Positions 36,277 through 49,248 of a stretch of DNA of 64,000 bases are shown piece after piece; position 1 is the first letter of the stretch, and every line of letters begins with the position of its first letter. The stretch is taken from NCBI GenBank assembly GCA_037576195.1, contig CM075101.1:9114001-9178000 (forward strand). The letters run 5' to 3'. Source of the stretch: Phytoseiulus persimilis. Taxonomy: Eukaryota; Arthropoda; Arachnida; Mesostigmata; Phytoseiidae. The notes under the pieces are model-generated. The model was not told the DNA's origin, searched no databases, and saw only the letters and a program-made list of their open reading frames with translations. The position numbers and the translations under genes were made by a program.

Positions 36277-39200
36277 TTGTGAAGTACGGCGGAGGAGTTA
36301 GCGGGTACGGCGACGTCACTGCGCATTGTCCGGTTGGCTGTAGTATGTCAGGACAGACGCAGCTCTTTCCGTAAGAGTCTGTAGGCAGACACATGTATTC
36401 GCAATCGCCTCGCCTTGCCTCACACGACGTATGAACTGAAAAGTTCGGAGGAGAGGTTGGATTTTTCTTCGCCAACGAATTGGGTGAAATGATGAAGCAT
36501 AGCGAGGAGATCTTCTCTTGGGAATGCCGCTTGTTCGTTGTGGCAGCGAAAAAACACTTGACAAACCTCGGTGACACTCCTGGGGTATGACAGCGACTGA
36601 GTAAAGTCTGGAGCTGCCCAGGCCCGATTGAGGGAATTTTTGAGAGTTGAGTTCGGTCGCATTCGCTCGATCCAACACTTGAAGATACGAGACATTCCAG
36701 TCGGTCCAGTAGACGCGTTTACCTGAAGTCGGATCGAGCCGTTATCGCCTTTCAAGATCCGAGGATGCTCTGGAGACGATCGCCGTGGAGCCGCAGCTGT
36801 GCCAAATCAAGAATGAACCTCGAACAGCATCCGAGCACGCGGTGCGGAATGGTGACGCGTGTTACCAGCTCGTTCTGTCTTCCGTACTCACTATGCAGGG
36901 CGATTCCGAAGAGTTTACTATCGAATTCATTCGAGCTGTGGATAACTCGTCGCGATCGGACCGTGGGTACCACAGACGAGTCTAGAGAGACGCACTCAAT
37001 AGTTTTCCGTCCCGCATCTGTCCAGCAGAGCTCATCCGACTGGAATAGAATCCGGCGATCGAAGTCTGCGTTGGATCCGGGAGGCGCGGTTTCGACTGCC
37101 TGACTAGCTTATCCACGATCTTCCATCCTGAGCAATCTTACCTCGACATCAATCGCCAACATATTTGGGACCATGAGCTCGTTGCCCACAATCGTTGTTC
37201 GATCGTTTCCATCCATGGAGACCGACTCTATCCGAGGGTAGTCAAGGCTCCGGTCCGAGAAATAGACTTTCCTGTGGAGGGTTGAAAGTCCTGAGAGCAC
37301 GAAGGAGTCGCTTCTGCATTCCACCGACTTGGGCACCGAAGTGAAAAAGAAAAGCCTGCATCGCGCGGGAAAGGAATCTCACCCTTTCCTGGGATGGATG
37401 GCGATGCCACGTGGCTTATCGAGATCATCTCCGACGATCGTATAAGTGTACTGGAAGTTATCCATAGAGGCGACTTGGATCTTCTTCGAGCCGGAATCGA
37501 CCCAAAACACATTACGAGAAGAGGGATCGACCGCAATGCCTTCCGGGTTCTCCAAGCCTATGGATTTTCAGTTGGACTCGTTGGACAGTATGCTCGCAAG
37601 AGACCGACGAAATGATTTCCACAGCCTATTTTGCGAGGTCCGAAAATATATACTCACCAGATATCACTTCCTCCCGGTGCTTGCCATCGGCTCGAATTCT
37701 GAAAATTTTCCCGTTTATCGTATCCGTATAGTAGATTTGTTCGTGAGCGCAATCCACAGCCACTCCTACGATCTAGTGGAAGCAAAAGAAAAGTTCAAAT
37801 GTAATATTCTGCTACGGATGGCAGGTCTGGCGTCGTCTTCTGACCCTTTCGGTATCAGAATCGTATCAGATGAATGAGGTAAAGCGCGGAAAGACAGCTC
37901 TCAGTCAGTCATGTACATTACCTCCGAATCATCGACGCCTAGACCGAGCAACCTCGTCGTTGACATTGGAGTGGGCATCGGCGGTACCTCGAGGATGGTC
38001 ATTCCTGTGAAATGAAGAGCAGATAATTAAGATCACGGAAGAAATTGGTAATGCTCGAATGCGAACTCGGAACAACTCAGAGCATCGACCTCGAGCGAAA
38101 ACAATCCTGTCCGATCTCCGGTCGAGCGTTTCGCGGGTGCACAGATTTCCGTCTCCGAGGTAGCCAGGGTCGCACCTGGAACGAGCCACAATTCAGCTTA
38201 GAGCCCACCATCGACTACGAAAGAGCTGGGCGTCGTAAAGAACAACAAAATCAAGTCACGTACACGCAGGTCCGATTGGCGCAGTGAGCGTTCATCGGGC
38301 ATTTTTTAGGATCATCCTCGCAGGTTATTTCTTGGCAACTCCGGACGCCATCGCCAACAGTCCCTGTCAAGATTTAGGAGAGGCTGCGATTAATTCGCGC
38401 TCCGTGGCAGGATCACTAGGCCCATCGCTACGGTTAACGTCGGGGAGGATGGTTTCCGAACCTGACATGCAGCGGCACACGTATTCCCTCTGGTACGGAA
38501 CACACGATGCCATCGGGTGACAGGGTCGGGAGCACGTATTCGTCGCTGCTCCCTGATTTTGTATGGCTTGAATCATTTCGCAGAATTGGCCGTTGTCTCG
38601 GAATCCTCGATTGCAGCGACAAACGGGGCCGTTAGCCGAATCTACGCAGTGAGAATTCTCCGCGCAGAAACTCGGCGCTTCGACACAGGTTCGCACGGCC
38701 ACGATGGCGGGTTCTTCTGCGAAGGTAGAAGAAGCTCACATAAACCGCCCAGGGGGCACATCGGAGCCAATGAACCTTGAATTGGGATTCTCCATCGAAT
38801 CGCTTCCTGTCCGGTACTCACGAACGCATCGCCCTCCTTGGAACTCGGAGCCTTGGTTGCAAACACAGCGGTGATCGATATCACCGTTAGAAACACATAC
38901 CGCTTCACCACAATCTTTTCCTGCGCAAGGATCCCGCGCTGACTCGCCTTGAGAATCGGAAAGTTCTGTTCACCATGGGCCCCCGAATATCACGAGTGGT
39001 AGATGAAGTACTGAGGGTCGATTTCCAACATCAAAAAATCAGATCAGACTCACCAACTCGGAAGTCGACTTCTGCGTGCATGTGGACTCTGCCGGGAGGT
39101 GCTCTATCATCCACTCTGACACTGCCGCGATTCACCACAACCCTGGAAGGAGCACAGGTTGAAAAGACTCGATAACAGAGGATGGTATGGGGCCGAGCGA

Positions 39201-42200
39201 TTTATTCTTGAAGATACACGCACTTCATTGGAATCTCCAGCAGGTCTTCGTCGCACGGGCTGGCTTTGAACCTGTGGAATCGAAGAACTTTCAAGATACC
39301 CTATCTGAAAAGATTTGCAGGAAACAAGGAACATTCTGGGAAAACTTTGACGTGTGCCTCAATCCGTGCGAAGTTAACCCACCTGATGGTCTGGTCTACG
39401 TTGAAAACAACGGATTGTGAGACGGGGCCGTCAAACTTGAACTGTTGACTTGACTTTGACTCTAGAACCCCAAGTTCTTTCTGATTGAACACATTAACAT
39501 ATTCCGGCACCTGCAGTTGAACAACGAAGCTGATTTTGAGCTCTGACCCGATGCTGGGATTTGGACATTGCCGTGGGGACTCCGTATACGCACCTGCAAC
39601 TGCTGGACAGTGGGAATATTCGGAAGGTTTCCCCGAACCTTGAAATTAGCCTGGAGTATGTTCGTGTAGGTCAGACCTGGAAGAGGAATGTGTTCCCACG
39701 GGTTCAGGAATCCGAGCCGGATCTGCTTGCTCGGAGGGAGAAATCATGCGTTCTGAGAGAAACCATCCCCTCCCCCCTTCTGATTCCAGTTCGGATGAGT
39801 GTCCCAGACGTCTCCAAAGGTCTTACCGTAATATTCTTCATCCAACCAAATAGTACTGGCATACTCAGGGAATGTTATCGTGACAGTGCGATTGAAGTAG
39901 CCTTCACTCAGTACCCAGCCGGTCTTCCCGCCTGTGATTTTGGAGAAAAAGCATTCGATGAAGTGGATCGTATAGCATGTCAACGAATTTCGCGCTGATA
40001 CACACCGCGGAAAAGTTCGCGTTGGTGATGGTCGCGAAGGCGCAGAAGCTCGAGAAACGCTCACCAGATACAATTTTTCCGAAGAGCCAATGAAGCCCTC
40101 CGCTGATGGGGTAGAGTGACTGGAAGAGAAGATGATCTGACTCTATTTCGAATCAAACCAATGCAGGTCTTGGGTTCCTTCGAAACATTTTGCGCACAAT
40201 CCGCATGAGACCTGCCCAGGTGGAACAGATCGTCAAGAATAAATACCTGGAGTTCTCTCGCGGTGAACATGTGATCCGCTGAGATCGAGAAATGAGAAAC
40301 GCCCGAGGTCGAGTTCCCATACCCGTAAATATTGGTTGGCTTGATTTGTCGTCCATTGAGTTCACCTGTATGTTCAATACGTGTACGTCAATCGATTCGT
40401 CGACACGCCCCTTGTCTGAACTCTCCCCAAATCATCGCGGAGCGAGCCGTGAAATCAAACAAGCTCAACGAAAAAACAGAGTTCCTAAAACCGATCCCGA
40501 ACCATACCTTCCAGTTTACCGGTTACGTGAAAAGCGAGATGGTCATTGAGCGGTAGACAGAAATAGCCATTCCCATAAGCGCCCGGCGGACACGTACAAC
40601 AGAAATGTGATCCTGAGTCCTGCAAGCGTTTCTTGGCCGTGAGAGAACTACTCACGACGGCTGCTCGAAGGCAACCGAGGAATTGACCGTTTGGCCCCCC
40701 ACGGATAGAACCAGGTATCCGGAGTCGATGTGGCTTTTCAATTCTTCTCCGTGAATGGTCTACTCGGTTGAGAACGCCGAAAAGGACGTACCTCGCATCT
40801 TGCTTCCGGATGGCAAGGATCGCTACTAGCTTCGCACGTGTTGCTCTCAATCACGATCACTTCAGGCTCTTCGACTTTCGAATCGACCCGATACATAAAG
40901 AGACCGTTTTCTAGAGTGTTGCTCCGCCTGCGGATGAAACGAGCTTTCAGCTCTTCGTAGTCCGCACAAAGTCTTTCTGCATATCCTCATCCCCAGGGTA
41001 AAATGAGCATCCAATCCCATCTGTGCTGTGCACCGGAAATGATGGTCTTGCTAAGCGTTATTCACCTGTCCAGAGAAAGCATGCGCGGCCCTCCAGACTC
41101 TCGAAGCGAAATACCACCTCCTGAAAAAAAGCGATGCAGCAAATATGTGGTATCCAACCCGAGGGAATGAGTCTTCACACATTTGTTCGGGAATCTCACC
41201 GTAGCCATCGAAGAGTCCAGCTTGAGCCCAAGATTTCTGTCGTCCGCCATCTGAAACCACCTTGGCCCACTGGATACCCTTCTCAGGGTAGAACATCGCA
41301 ACGAAACTTTTGCCCACGCTGCTGCCAATCGCAACTTGGAATGTGTTGTGCTGCAAGTTCGACTTTTAGGAGTTGTGGATGACGATTCCCCACTGCGCAG
41401 CTGACGAAATTCGAATGAGGCTGATTTGCTAACCTTCAATGGAGACTCCTCACTGTTCCTCGCGACCGTTCGATACCAAGTTACGACAATGATTGATTTC
41501 GTCTCCACGGTTTCCTTGAAGTACTTCCTAACCAGCTCATCGAACCTTTAGGAAGGCATCAGGAAACGTGCTTAGGCTTTCTAAGAGAAGAATCTCTCCT
41601 CCCTTTTCGATGGAAGTTCATGTAAACCTCGAAGTAGCTAGCGAGCCTACCTGACGAGATCATCAGTGTTTTTCGTTTCTTCACGGTAGTAAATTTTTCC
41701 TTGAGTAGCGACATCGATATCCGCGAAGAAAGGTGCCACGATCGGTGAGTAAATCTGACTTATCGATGAGAAGAACGACGAGGGGAACTGACGGAAACCT
41801 ACCAGACCGTTTTCACTGATCTGAAATTCCACAAAACCCATTGATCCCAGGCAGGTTTCATCCGACTTGCCAGAAATGGTGTCAGCACCGAACCGCTAAC
41901 TGTATCATGCCGAAAGTTTCCTGTTCCTGGTTGCCTGTGATGATTTCCCACGCGTACAAATCGATTGCGGCGAGAGAACAGGACAAAAAAACACGGATCA
42001 GGCTTCGCCAAAATGCGATTCCCGTGGTCGTCCGGATCTCCCTCCGTTCAGCGAACCGAGCGCTGTGCCGCATTCCTCTTCACCCGGCCGAGCATCTCGC
42101 GATCCAGAGGGCTGCCCAGCCTGACGGCAAAGAGATCCGCTGGGCTCTGGACGACCGATGCCCCTCTTGCCTCGAACCTATCACGGGACATGGAGGTTTC

Positions 42201-42979
42201 GAGCTGGGCCAGAAACAGGCAGGGGAGAGTGGACGCATCGCGCGGGACGCGCTAAGTTGTCGAGTTGACGTTGACCGAGACTCAAGGAGATTGAGGAATT
42301 TCTCGGGGGCATTGGGATCCGCGATACGAAACAAATCCATGATTCAGGCCTCCTCCGTCTTCACATGCACTCCATGATGACAAGGAAGATGGAAGGTCGA
42401 CATGCGTGATTTGCTTCGATGAGTTTCCCCGAAGGACGCTCCGTCGGCTGTCCCCTCCACGCTCTCGATGCCACGCTTCATAATCCAACATGCAGGACAG
42501 GAACGCTGTGACAATGCCCGAACGTGGAAGCAGGAGGGACTCGTATTTCTCGACTTCGCGACCCAGTGGGCTCCGGTGCCTTCACCAGGAGCGCGATGCG
42601 TTCTTGCTTCGGGGTTCTATCGAGAGGAATTTCGAGTCCAGGAACGTCAGGAAAGTTGCGAACGGTTTCGTCTTCTTGAACCGCGCCGCCCATTCTCTCA
42701 TGACCGACCTCGGATCTTTCCCGTGTTCTGGGTAATGTGAGAAGCTCCGCGCGTCCAAGTAGATTTACCCATGCACGGAATACTCACAAAAATGCTCCCG
42801 TATAGTTGCTTTGCGAAATTCACCGGGAAACTGAGCTTGACCTCCTTGAGCGAGTCGGCGGTATCCTCCAGAACCTCATCGTCTTGACCGAAAGCGAACA
42901 AAGTCTTAGAATCCTCGAAGGGGTAGGCAACCGTCACGGAAGCGAAAGCACAACAAAACAGCAACGTTGTCCGCCGCAT
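36272..42979 (-). CDS. Nidogen (entactin), basement-membrane linker protein
   Basis: Secreted glycoprotein that bridges laminin and collagen IV. Resolved 5' exons: 42979-42788 (signal peptide MRRTTLLFCCAFASVTVAYP), 41820-41651, 41545-41434, 41350-41159, 41120-41066, coding the NIDO domain (IYSPIVAPFFADIDVA, IYYREE, MFYPEKGIQWAK, ACFLWT). An EGF module follows near 40.6 kb (HFCCTCPPGAYGNGYFC), then the G2F barrel at about 40.5-39.3 kb. Further EGF modules: 38.9 kb (DPCAGKDCGEAVC), 38.7-38.4 kb (two) and 38.15 kb (CDPGYLGDGNLC). 3' exons: about 38002-37922, 37772-37658, 37557-37383, 37271-37142, 37039-36892, 36722-36567, 36435-36272, phase-consistent, code the YWTD-type propeller (IYYTDTINGKIFRIRADG, NVFWVDSG, VYFSDR, LCWTDAG, RVYWTDWN) and a closing EGF-like module (CEYMCLPTDSYGKSCVC). 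I saw no thyroglobulin module. Domain order matches nidogen; middle exon edges are approximate. Confidence 0.93.
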
Positions 42980-45900
42980 TTCTCAGAGCGAACCGCTCGA
43001 CGTTCAACAGCGACGCAAGAAGGAAGTCCAACGCAACCTCTTGAGACGGATTCGATAGTCGATATGGGTTCGGCTAAGAACCGGCGGTACTCTAGCAGTG
43101 AAATTTGTTCTGGAGAGGGTTTACGAGCGCTCCGTCCCCTCAAGTACCGGTTGCCGATCGGTCGGCGAGCAGTAGACGGACGGTGAGATGTAGGCGGTAG
43201 GGAGCAGTACACGCTGCTCGTGTACTCTCTAATCGACGGCGATGACGACAGCATGTTCTCGGCTCATCGTGCGCTCTGTTGCGTGTCGTCCTGAAAAGGG
43301 GCACCAAGGCATTTATTTTTATGATGATTCGTCCCACGGACCGGCTTAATGTTGATTCCCCGACAACAAGAGAGCGATCCGTGACAATTGAGTAATGAGT
43401 TCATAATTGTGATCCATAAACTAGTCAGTTGACTGCCACCGCCGCAAACCGCCAGCACAAATAAATAGCAGCCTCAACAACATGCTGTCGAACCCGCCAT
43501 ATGGGAGAGCAATGACGACGCGTGTCAGCTTCGGTTCTGTTGCAGCTATGTTGGCGCCCGCTCGTTGCCGTGATGTTGAAGCGGCCCAGGCGAGCCAATA
43601 AACCTCCAAACCCACCGCTCTCGCCAGGAAGATCAATGACTTGGCCCGACTGTCGGATACCGAACGCCCGTCTTCTGTGTGGGAGGAATACTCAGGTGAC
43701 CAACCGTCGTTCCCACAACTCGACGGCGCGAAGTCGCACTCGAGGGAATCCGAAAGAAACAAAGAGCTCAAGGAGTCCAGAATCAAGGTCAAGTTGAGGT
43801 TGACGGCGTCACAATCACGCGGAAGCACTCCTGCCCGGCAGACGTTCGAGATTGGAGGCCTGCTCGGAGGAGGCTCCATTCATCTTGGGAGGATAGCATC
43901 CCGGGAGATTTTCTCATGGAGTTCATTGACTTCTCGTTGGCAAACACTACGAGCAAACCCTCACATGACTGGATAAATTTTCTTCCCTCCAACTGCTTCC
44001 CAAGAACAGAAGAGCTTCAAGGCAGTCCGATTCTCGGTTTTCGCTTGTCGACTCGCGGCCCTCTTTCATGTCACGAAAATAGTACACCTTCCCGTGGCTC
44101 GTCATCGGCGTCCACTGCATATCGAATAGATGCCACTCACATTAAGGGTCTGGGAACCGAGAAGATTATCAGCGACTTATCGGATATCTTTGATATCCTG
44201 GTCGAGTCAAGGGTGCGCCTCTCGAAGTATGAGGCGACGATACGCTCCGGAATCCAAGAGAAAATACTTAGACAACGTCTCTCCAGAGATTATCTTCACT
44301 TGACGCGATTCCGGCCGTTTGAATCATGCGATTACGGCAGATGAGTTATTCACACTTCGAGTGAGCTCCGTTCTGCGGAGCTTCCTCAAGCAATCGCGTG
44401 AGATGACGCCCATCCGAAAAGAAGGGATCGCTCCTTGAGTTAGCAATATTGGGTGAGGCCCTTCGGTCGATGACTTTTTCCGGGCCGATCTTTAGGAATG
44501 AAATCCCCGATAGCAGCCGATCGGAATTCCGACGAATAGCTACAATCCACGGACTGGTATACATTCGGAAATTCACCGATTATCAAGCCTCTCTTCACGC
44601 TGCGCAGCTGCCGCTATGAAACCAGTCTAGTACCCCTGAGGAGCTGATCACTCATTTGTTGGCGCAGCGCTGAGCTTGATTGTCCTGGTGGGGCCAGTCG
44701 ATATCACACCTGGGAAAAACTTGCACGGATTGGTAGAGACTGGTATGAAGAGAATATCCTAGATAGGATTTGGCTCAGCGCCGTTTGCCGACCCGAACAG
44801 GAGTTCAATTTCCTCTTGATGGAATCAAGCTATCGTGTTGAAACATGGCGTCTCCACCTCCACATACTCCATGAAGCCGGATTAGCTCGATCTCTGATGT
44901 ATCCAAGTGGCCTGACTTGCTCATCTCACAAGGCAGCCATTCTCATCCAATATTTGGGAGTATTATCGATTACAGCCGAATTTGAGTGAAGATTGACAGA
45001 GGGGATCCAGAAGTATGGAAGTCCGAAGCCGAGAAGAAGTAACTCCTCTCCGTTAACGGGAAACCCTGTCATATTCGGCGGCTATGAGTCCGTTAGCATC
45101 ATGGCACCCGAGTCGCACGGCTCCTGTCGAAGATTGCACGCGTCCCGCGAGCAGGTGGAGACGCTCGCTGATTTCTCAGACTAAGCTTGTGCACGATATA
45201 TTTTTCTGATACCAACAGGCAGGCGAGAACCTCAGACAGATCGCCAGAAATATGCTATGGAAAATTTGTCCCGGCTGAGATGCACTAGGGGCTGAGAGAC
45301 CTCAAATTCATTTGATGTCGAGGCCACAGGACGAGTTTTGACATACTTTTTTCCGGACCCATGCATCCAGCTCCAATACTCAACGTAATCGAGATGCTCG
45401 GCTAATGTAAGGCCCCCCGGTGAGCAGCCGATGAGCAGAGGAGTGAAAAGTCTCCAAGTATAGGTTTTTTAACATGAGAATAAAGTTGTAGATTTTATTC
45501 CTCGGAAGACATCCTCTGCGAGGGTCGTCGAGTGCTGCGCACCTGAAAGCTTCCGAGGGTGCTCGAATCTTCCACTCCGTTCCACGTGTTCCATATCTAT
45601 TCCTAGTACATGGATTGCAGTTGTGATGAAAAATACCGATGTCACAACGACCCTCGAGAACAGAATCGAGTTTCTGAACCTTTTCTCAATTTATGTACAT
45701 AGAATCACCCCAGGTATGGCATGGAGTTCAGCGAGGGCGACTCGAGACAGTGCTTCGAATCGGATGCTCTTCTCTGTTCTTCAACAAATGTACGCCAAAG
45801 TAACGAATGTTACGGTGGAAACCGTGGAGTGTCAGCGGCTCTCAGGAGTCGAATCAATTAGGGAGTGAAGGAATAACGACATTGAGGGTTTTTTGTAAAA

Positions 45901-48900
45901 TACTTCTTCCAGTGTATTCAGTTTGGGTGAAGGAGGGAATCGTTTCACAGAGAAGTCGTGTTCTAGCGGAACGGAAACTCCGTTCCAGAGGAATCCTTCT
46001 AGCGTCACACTGGTCCTCTCAGGCGTTCTTGACTCCCCTCTCACCCTCCTGGGGAATCCTACTCTCCACAGTCACCATTTCCGAAGCGATCGATAGCATG
46101 AGTAAGTTATATACTAAATACAAGAACGAGGAATCAATGAGCCTCAACGTCGAGCGCAATGACGACATTTGTTGAAGGACGTTCGCGCGAAAACAGCTGC
46201 ATGTTGAGATGGGCGCCATGAGCAGCGACCGACTCGTTCGTGGTATGCGTTGCTATATCTCATATACAATGTATTAACTTCATTCCTGCTGCAATGACCA
46301 TTATTGTGGATAATATTCCTCGTATACCACTTCACTTCTACTTTGAACATACATTCTCGTCGGACATCGGTGTATATTCATTGAGATGTGGTTGATCTTC
46401 GCATATACTTCTGTCGGTTTATATCATTACACCTAATACATAAGAATCACTACGAAATTCGGAGCCGGTTCAATATTTTTGTTGTTGTTGTTCTATGGTG
46501 CACTCGGCACAAGCACAGTCTCCAGACGGTCTTCGACGGTTGACGCCCCGCACATCAATGGTCAGAGTTCACCACAAGGGATAAAAAGAAGAAAGACCGG
46601 CCCATCGGCGGCGGTCGACCGCTTGTTATGTTTGCAGCAGAAGGGAGCTTCTGAGTAAGGCAAGCGACTTTGGTGTTCCTTTCGCTGTGGCGTACGTCTC
46701 AGGCGATTGTCTTCGACGATGAACTCGAGCACCTGGGAATTCACTCGTCCGAGTAGTGACGGAGGAATGGCAACAGACGGAATGAGCAGGGCATTTTGGA
46801 TACCAAATCGAACACCCTGAATATCTTGTTGTTCATGCGCACGCATACATACATCTTTACATACATACATGGATACATACATTTCTGGGCGGCGGCAGCA
46901 GCAGCAGTTTTCAGCAATGATCCTATTCTAGGTCTCGACTGCTTGAGGGAGATGTCCTGATTAACGGGACGTTCAGCTTAGGGAGCCGTGAATTTCCCTA
47001 GAGCAATCTAATATGCCCAGGTTGAAAAGTTGACGACCTCTTCAAACTCGAGCCGGCAGGGGATCCATGATCCGGCCTCTTGTAGCCGAATCATGGTTTA
47101 TAATTGATAACCACCCGATATTCGCTTCGGTAGCGTTCAAGAACCATTACTACGATGATTTTTGCCCAATAAATTTTTGGCTTCGGAGCGATTCAGAGGA
47201 GAATGCGTCTCGGAGTATCTTTCCCGCAAGTGCCCTGTGGCTCGCCCAAACGTCAAGTTCGGGGAGGAAGACGAAAAATATGGCGTAGGGTGACACTGAG
47301 ACGAGCAGCAAGCTATGAGCGGCAGTCTCCCAATTGCCTCGGATGATGAGCTTCATACAGATGCGTGAGTCAAGATGCTGAAGACTCAGATCATGATGCA
47401 AGCTCTCGTCTTCTCCAGATAATGGCTTTGGTGCAGTCCGCGAACAGACCTCGCATGGAGATACCCACATGGTCGAAACGTTACGACCATCACGAGTTTG
47501 GAGCGACATGATGCTCGGCGAGGACTTTGATCTGCTAAGAAGAACTAGAACGGAGAATAACGGCAAGGATCCGGCCAGAGATAGTTGCCACGAAGCTTTG
47601 GCGAGCCCGAGAGTCGCCATCCTTGGAGGCCAAAGGATTGAGGTTTCGTTCCTTCTGACATGACTCGGAATCTCCGAGAGTACGCTGCTCACGTTGGCTG
47701 AGGAGCCACATCGAGTATCCCGCTCGTCACGTTCGAAGCGAGTTAGTAGCCCGGAATCTAAACGCGTTAGAACGCGTTGTTGAGTTCAATAGCCACCCTC
47801 TTCAATCGACTCCTGATGCCACGTCATCAACGTCTGACGAATTATCACAGCCTCCATCGTCATGCTCATTATCATCACGGAGCAGCGATCGAAAACCACC
47901 GTATGAGTTAACCCGTTCGCCTGAACGTCGGGGTTCAAGTCTTCGTGAAGCAGTGAAGTGGGATGTGAGGCTGAAAGCGATTCATCAGCTTGAAGGAGCG
48001 GAGAATTCATGAGAATCCACAGATCTTGGGCTCCCGGAGCCAGTGAACATGGTTCACGCTCTCATCATTGACCGGGGGACCGGAAGTTCCCGAGGAGGGC
48101 CCTCTCCCTCCAACGAGAGATTCGGGCATGTCGTTGGGATACCGAGCGCGATGAACATTATTCCCGGAAACCGCAGTTTCGCTAACTCGCCATTCGTAGC
48201 CTGCTCCATAATGGACAAGCGACGAAAGATCGAGGGGCTTTTCGTGGATTTTTTAAAATTAAATTACGAGTAAATCAAAAGTTTCGATATTGTAATAATA
48301 CACTGACGAGTGCAATTTACTTTAACAGAGATTTGTTTTGGTTTTGTTGTAGTAGTAGTAGTCATCGCGGATAGGGAGCGTCGGCTGTCGTCATCATGGT
48401 CGCATGGCATCAGCAAAAGTTTTACCATCGAATCGTTCTCCAAGAGGCCGAGCAATGAACCGAATAGCCGGGAGACATACTCATTTCACATCAAGGCAAG
48501 TCCAGTGAGGGATGACAAGACAATGATTTGCTGGGTACCACACCGTACGATGATCGACCGCAGATGATGTTGGGAGAGGATTAGAGAGCGCATTTACATA
48601 ATACGAACCCGGCAAAGTTATTGAGTGTTACCACAATATATCAGCTCATGAATGTTTTGAGATGAATGATGAACAACGAAATAATGTCTTGATGGAATTA
48701 ATTAATGAATTGGTTGATCGATTTACAGTTCTGTCCCTGACACCCGTCAGGGACAATGAGAACAGACCGAGGGAGGAACAGACCGAGCATCATAGAATGA
48801 AGTGGTTCCTTGTCGTAATTATTCTTGCTGCGGCAGCTGCTCGCTAGAGACACCAGAAGCACCTGTCCATTAACACACGTACTTCTCATTCCCACATTCG

Positions 48901-49248
48901 TTTCTTCTCTCTTCCTCACATGCACCCACTTTCGTACGATCGTCATCTCTGTCTGTTTTCACGCCGATATGCCTGACTGCTGTTTCTTACAATAGACCGT
49001 GTTTTGCTCCTTAACAGAACCCTCCTTCAGGCATTCAAGGAGCTCCGAGCACACCTGAAATCCGAGCCCATGTATTAGAACTCTCGAGAACTCCCGAGGG
49101 ACTCGGTCGATCGAGTGTTCTCGTCTTCAGCCAATAGACCTCGATGGATCGATCAGTCACTTGAGCACAGTACGCACAATGAAAAGAGCGAGGAGCGACT
49201 CACCATCTTGAAGCACAAGGTAATAGCGAGCAATTCCTAGCTGGGCAC
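42980..49248. other. Gene-poor stretch, partly AT-rich
   Basis: Left part (43.4-44.3 kb) has overlapping open frames on both strands of up to 152 codons. A plus frame open for about 95 codons runs from about 44,690 to 44,988 (WEKLARIGRDWYEENILDR, then SSYRVETWRLHLHILHEAG) without a recognised family. From about 45.4 to 48.9 kb the sequence is richer in A/T and in simple repeats, and frames are short. The right end should hold the 3' flank of the PP4R3 gene. No gene is claimed. Confidence 0.4.
46838..46910. repeat. Compound microsatellite (ACATACAT)n and (GCA)n
   Basis: Tetranucleotide CATA/ACAT units with interruptions run from about 46,842 to 46,881 and are followed at about 46,892-46,910 by GGCGGCGGCAGCAGCAGCAG. 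A nearby TTGTTGTTGTTG tract lies near 46,477. These are simple sequence repeats; a short minus frame across them is an artefact. Confidence 0.8.

Noticed and set aside
43421-43879. Minus-strand 152-codon frame with a MAM-like start (LECDFAPSSCG)
   Set aside because: Only the opening cysteines resemble a MAM domain; the rest does not, there is no signal peptide, and the opposite strand is equally open.
46562-46882. 106-codon minus frame with a Met/Tyr/Val repeat start
   Set aside because: Its start is the translated ACATACAT microsatellite and no family is visible.
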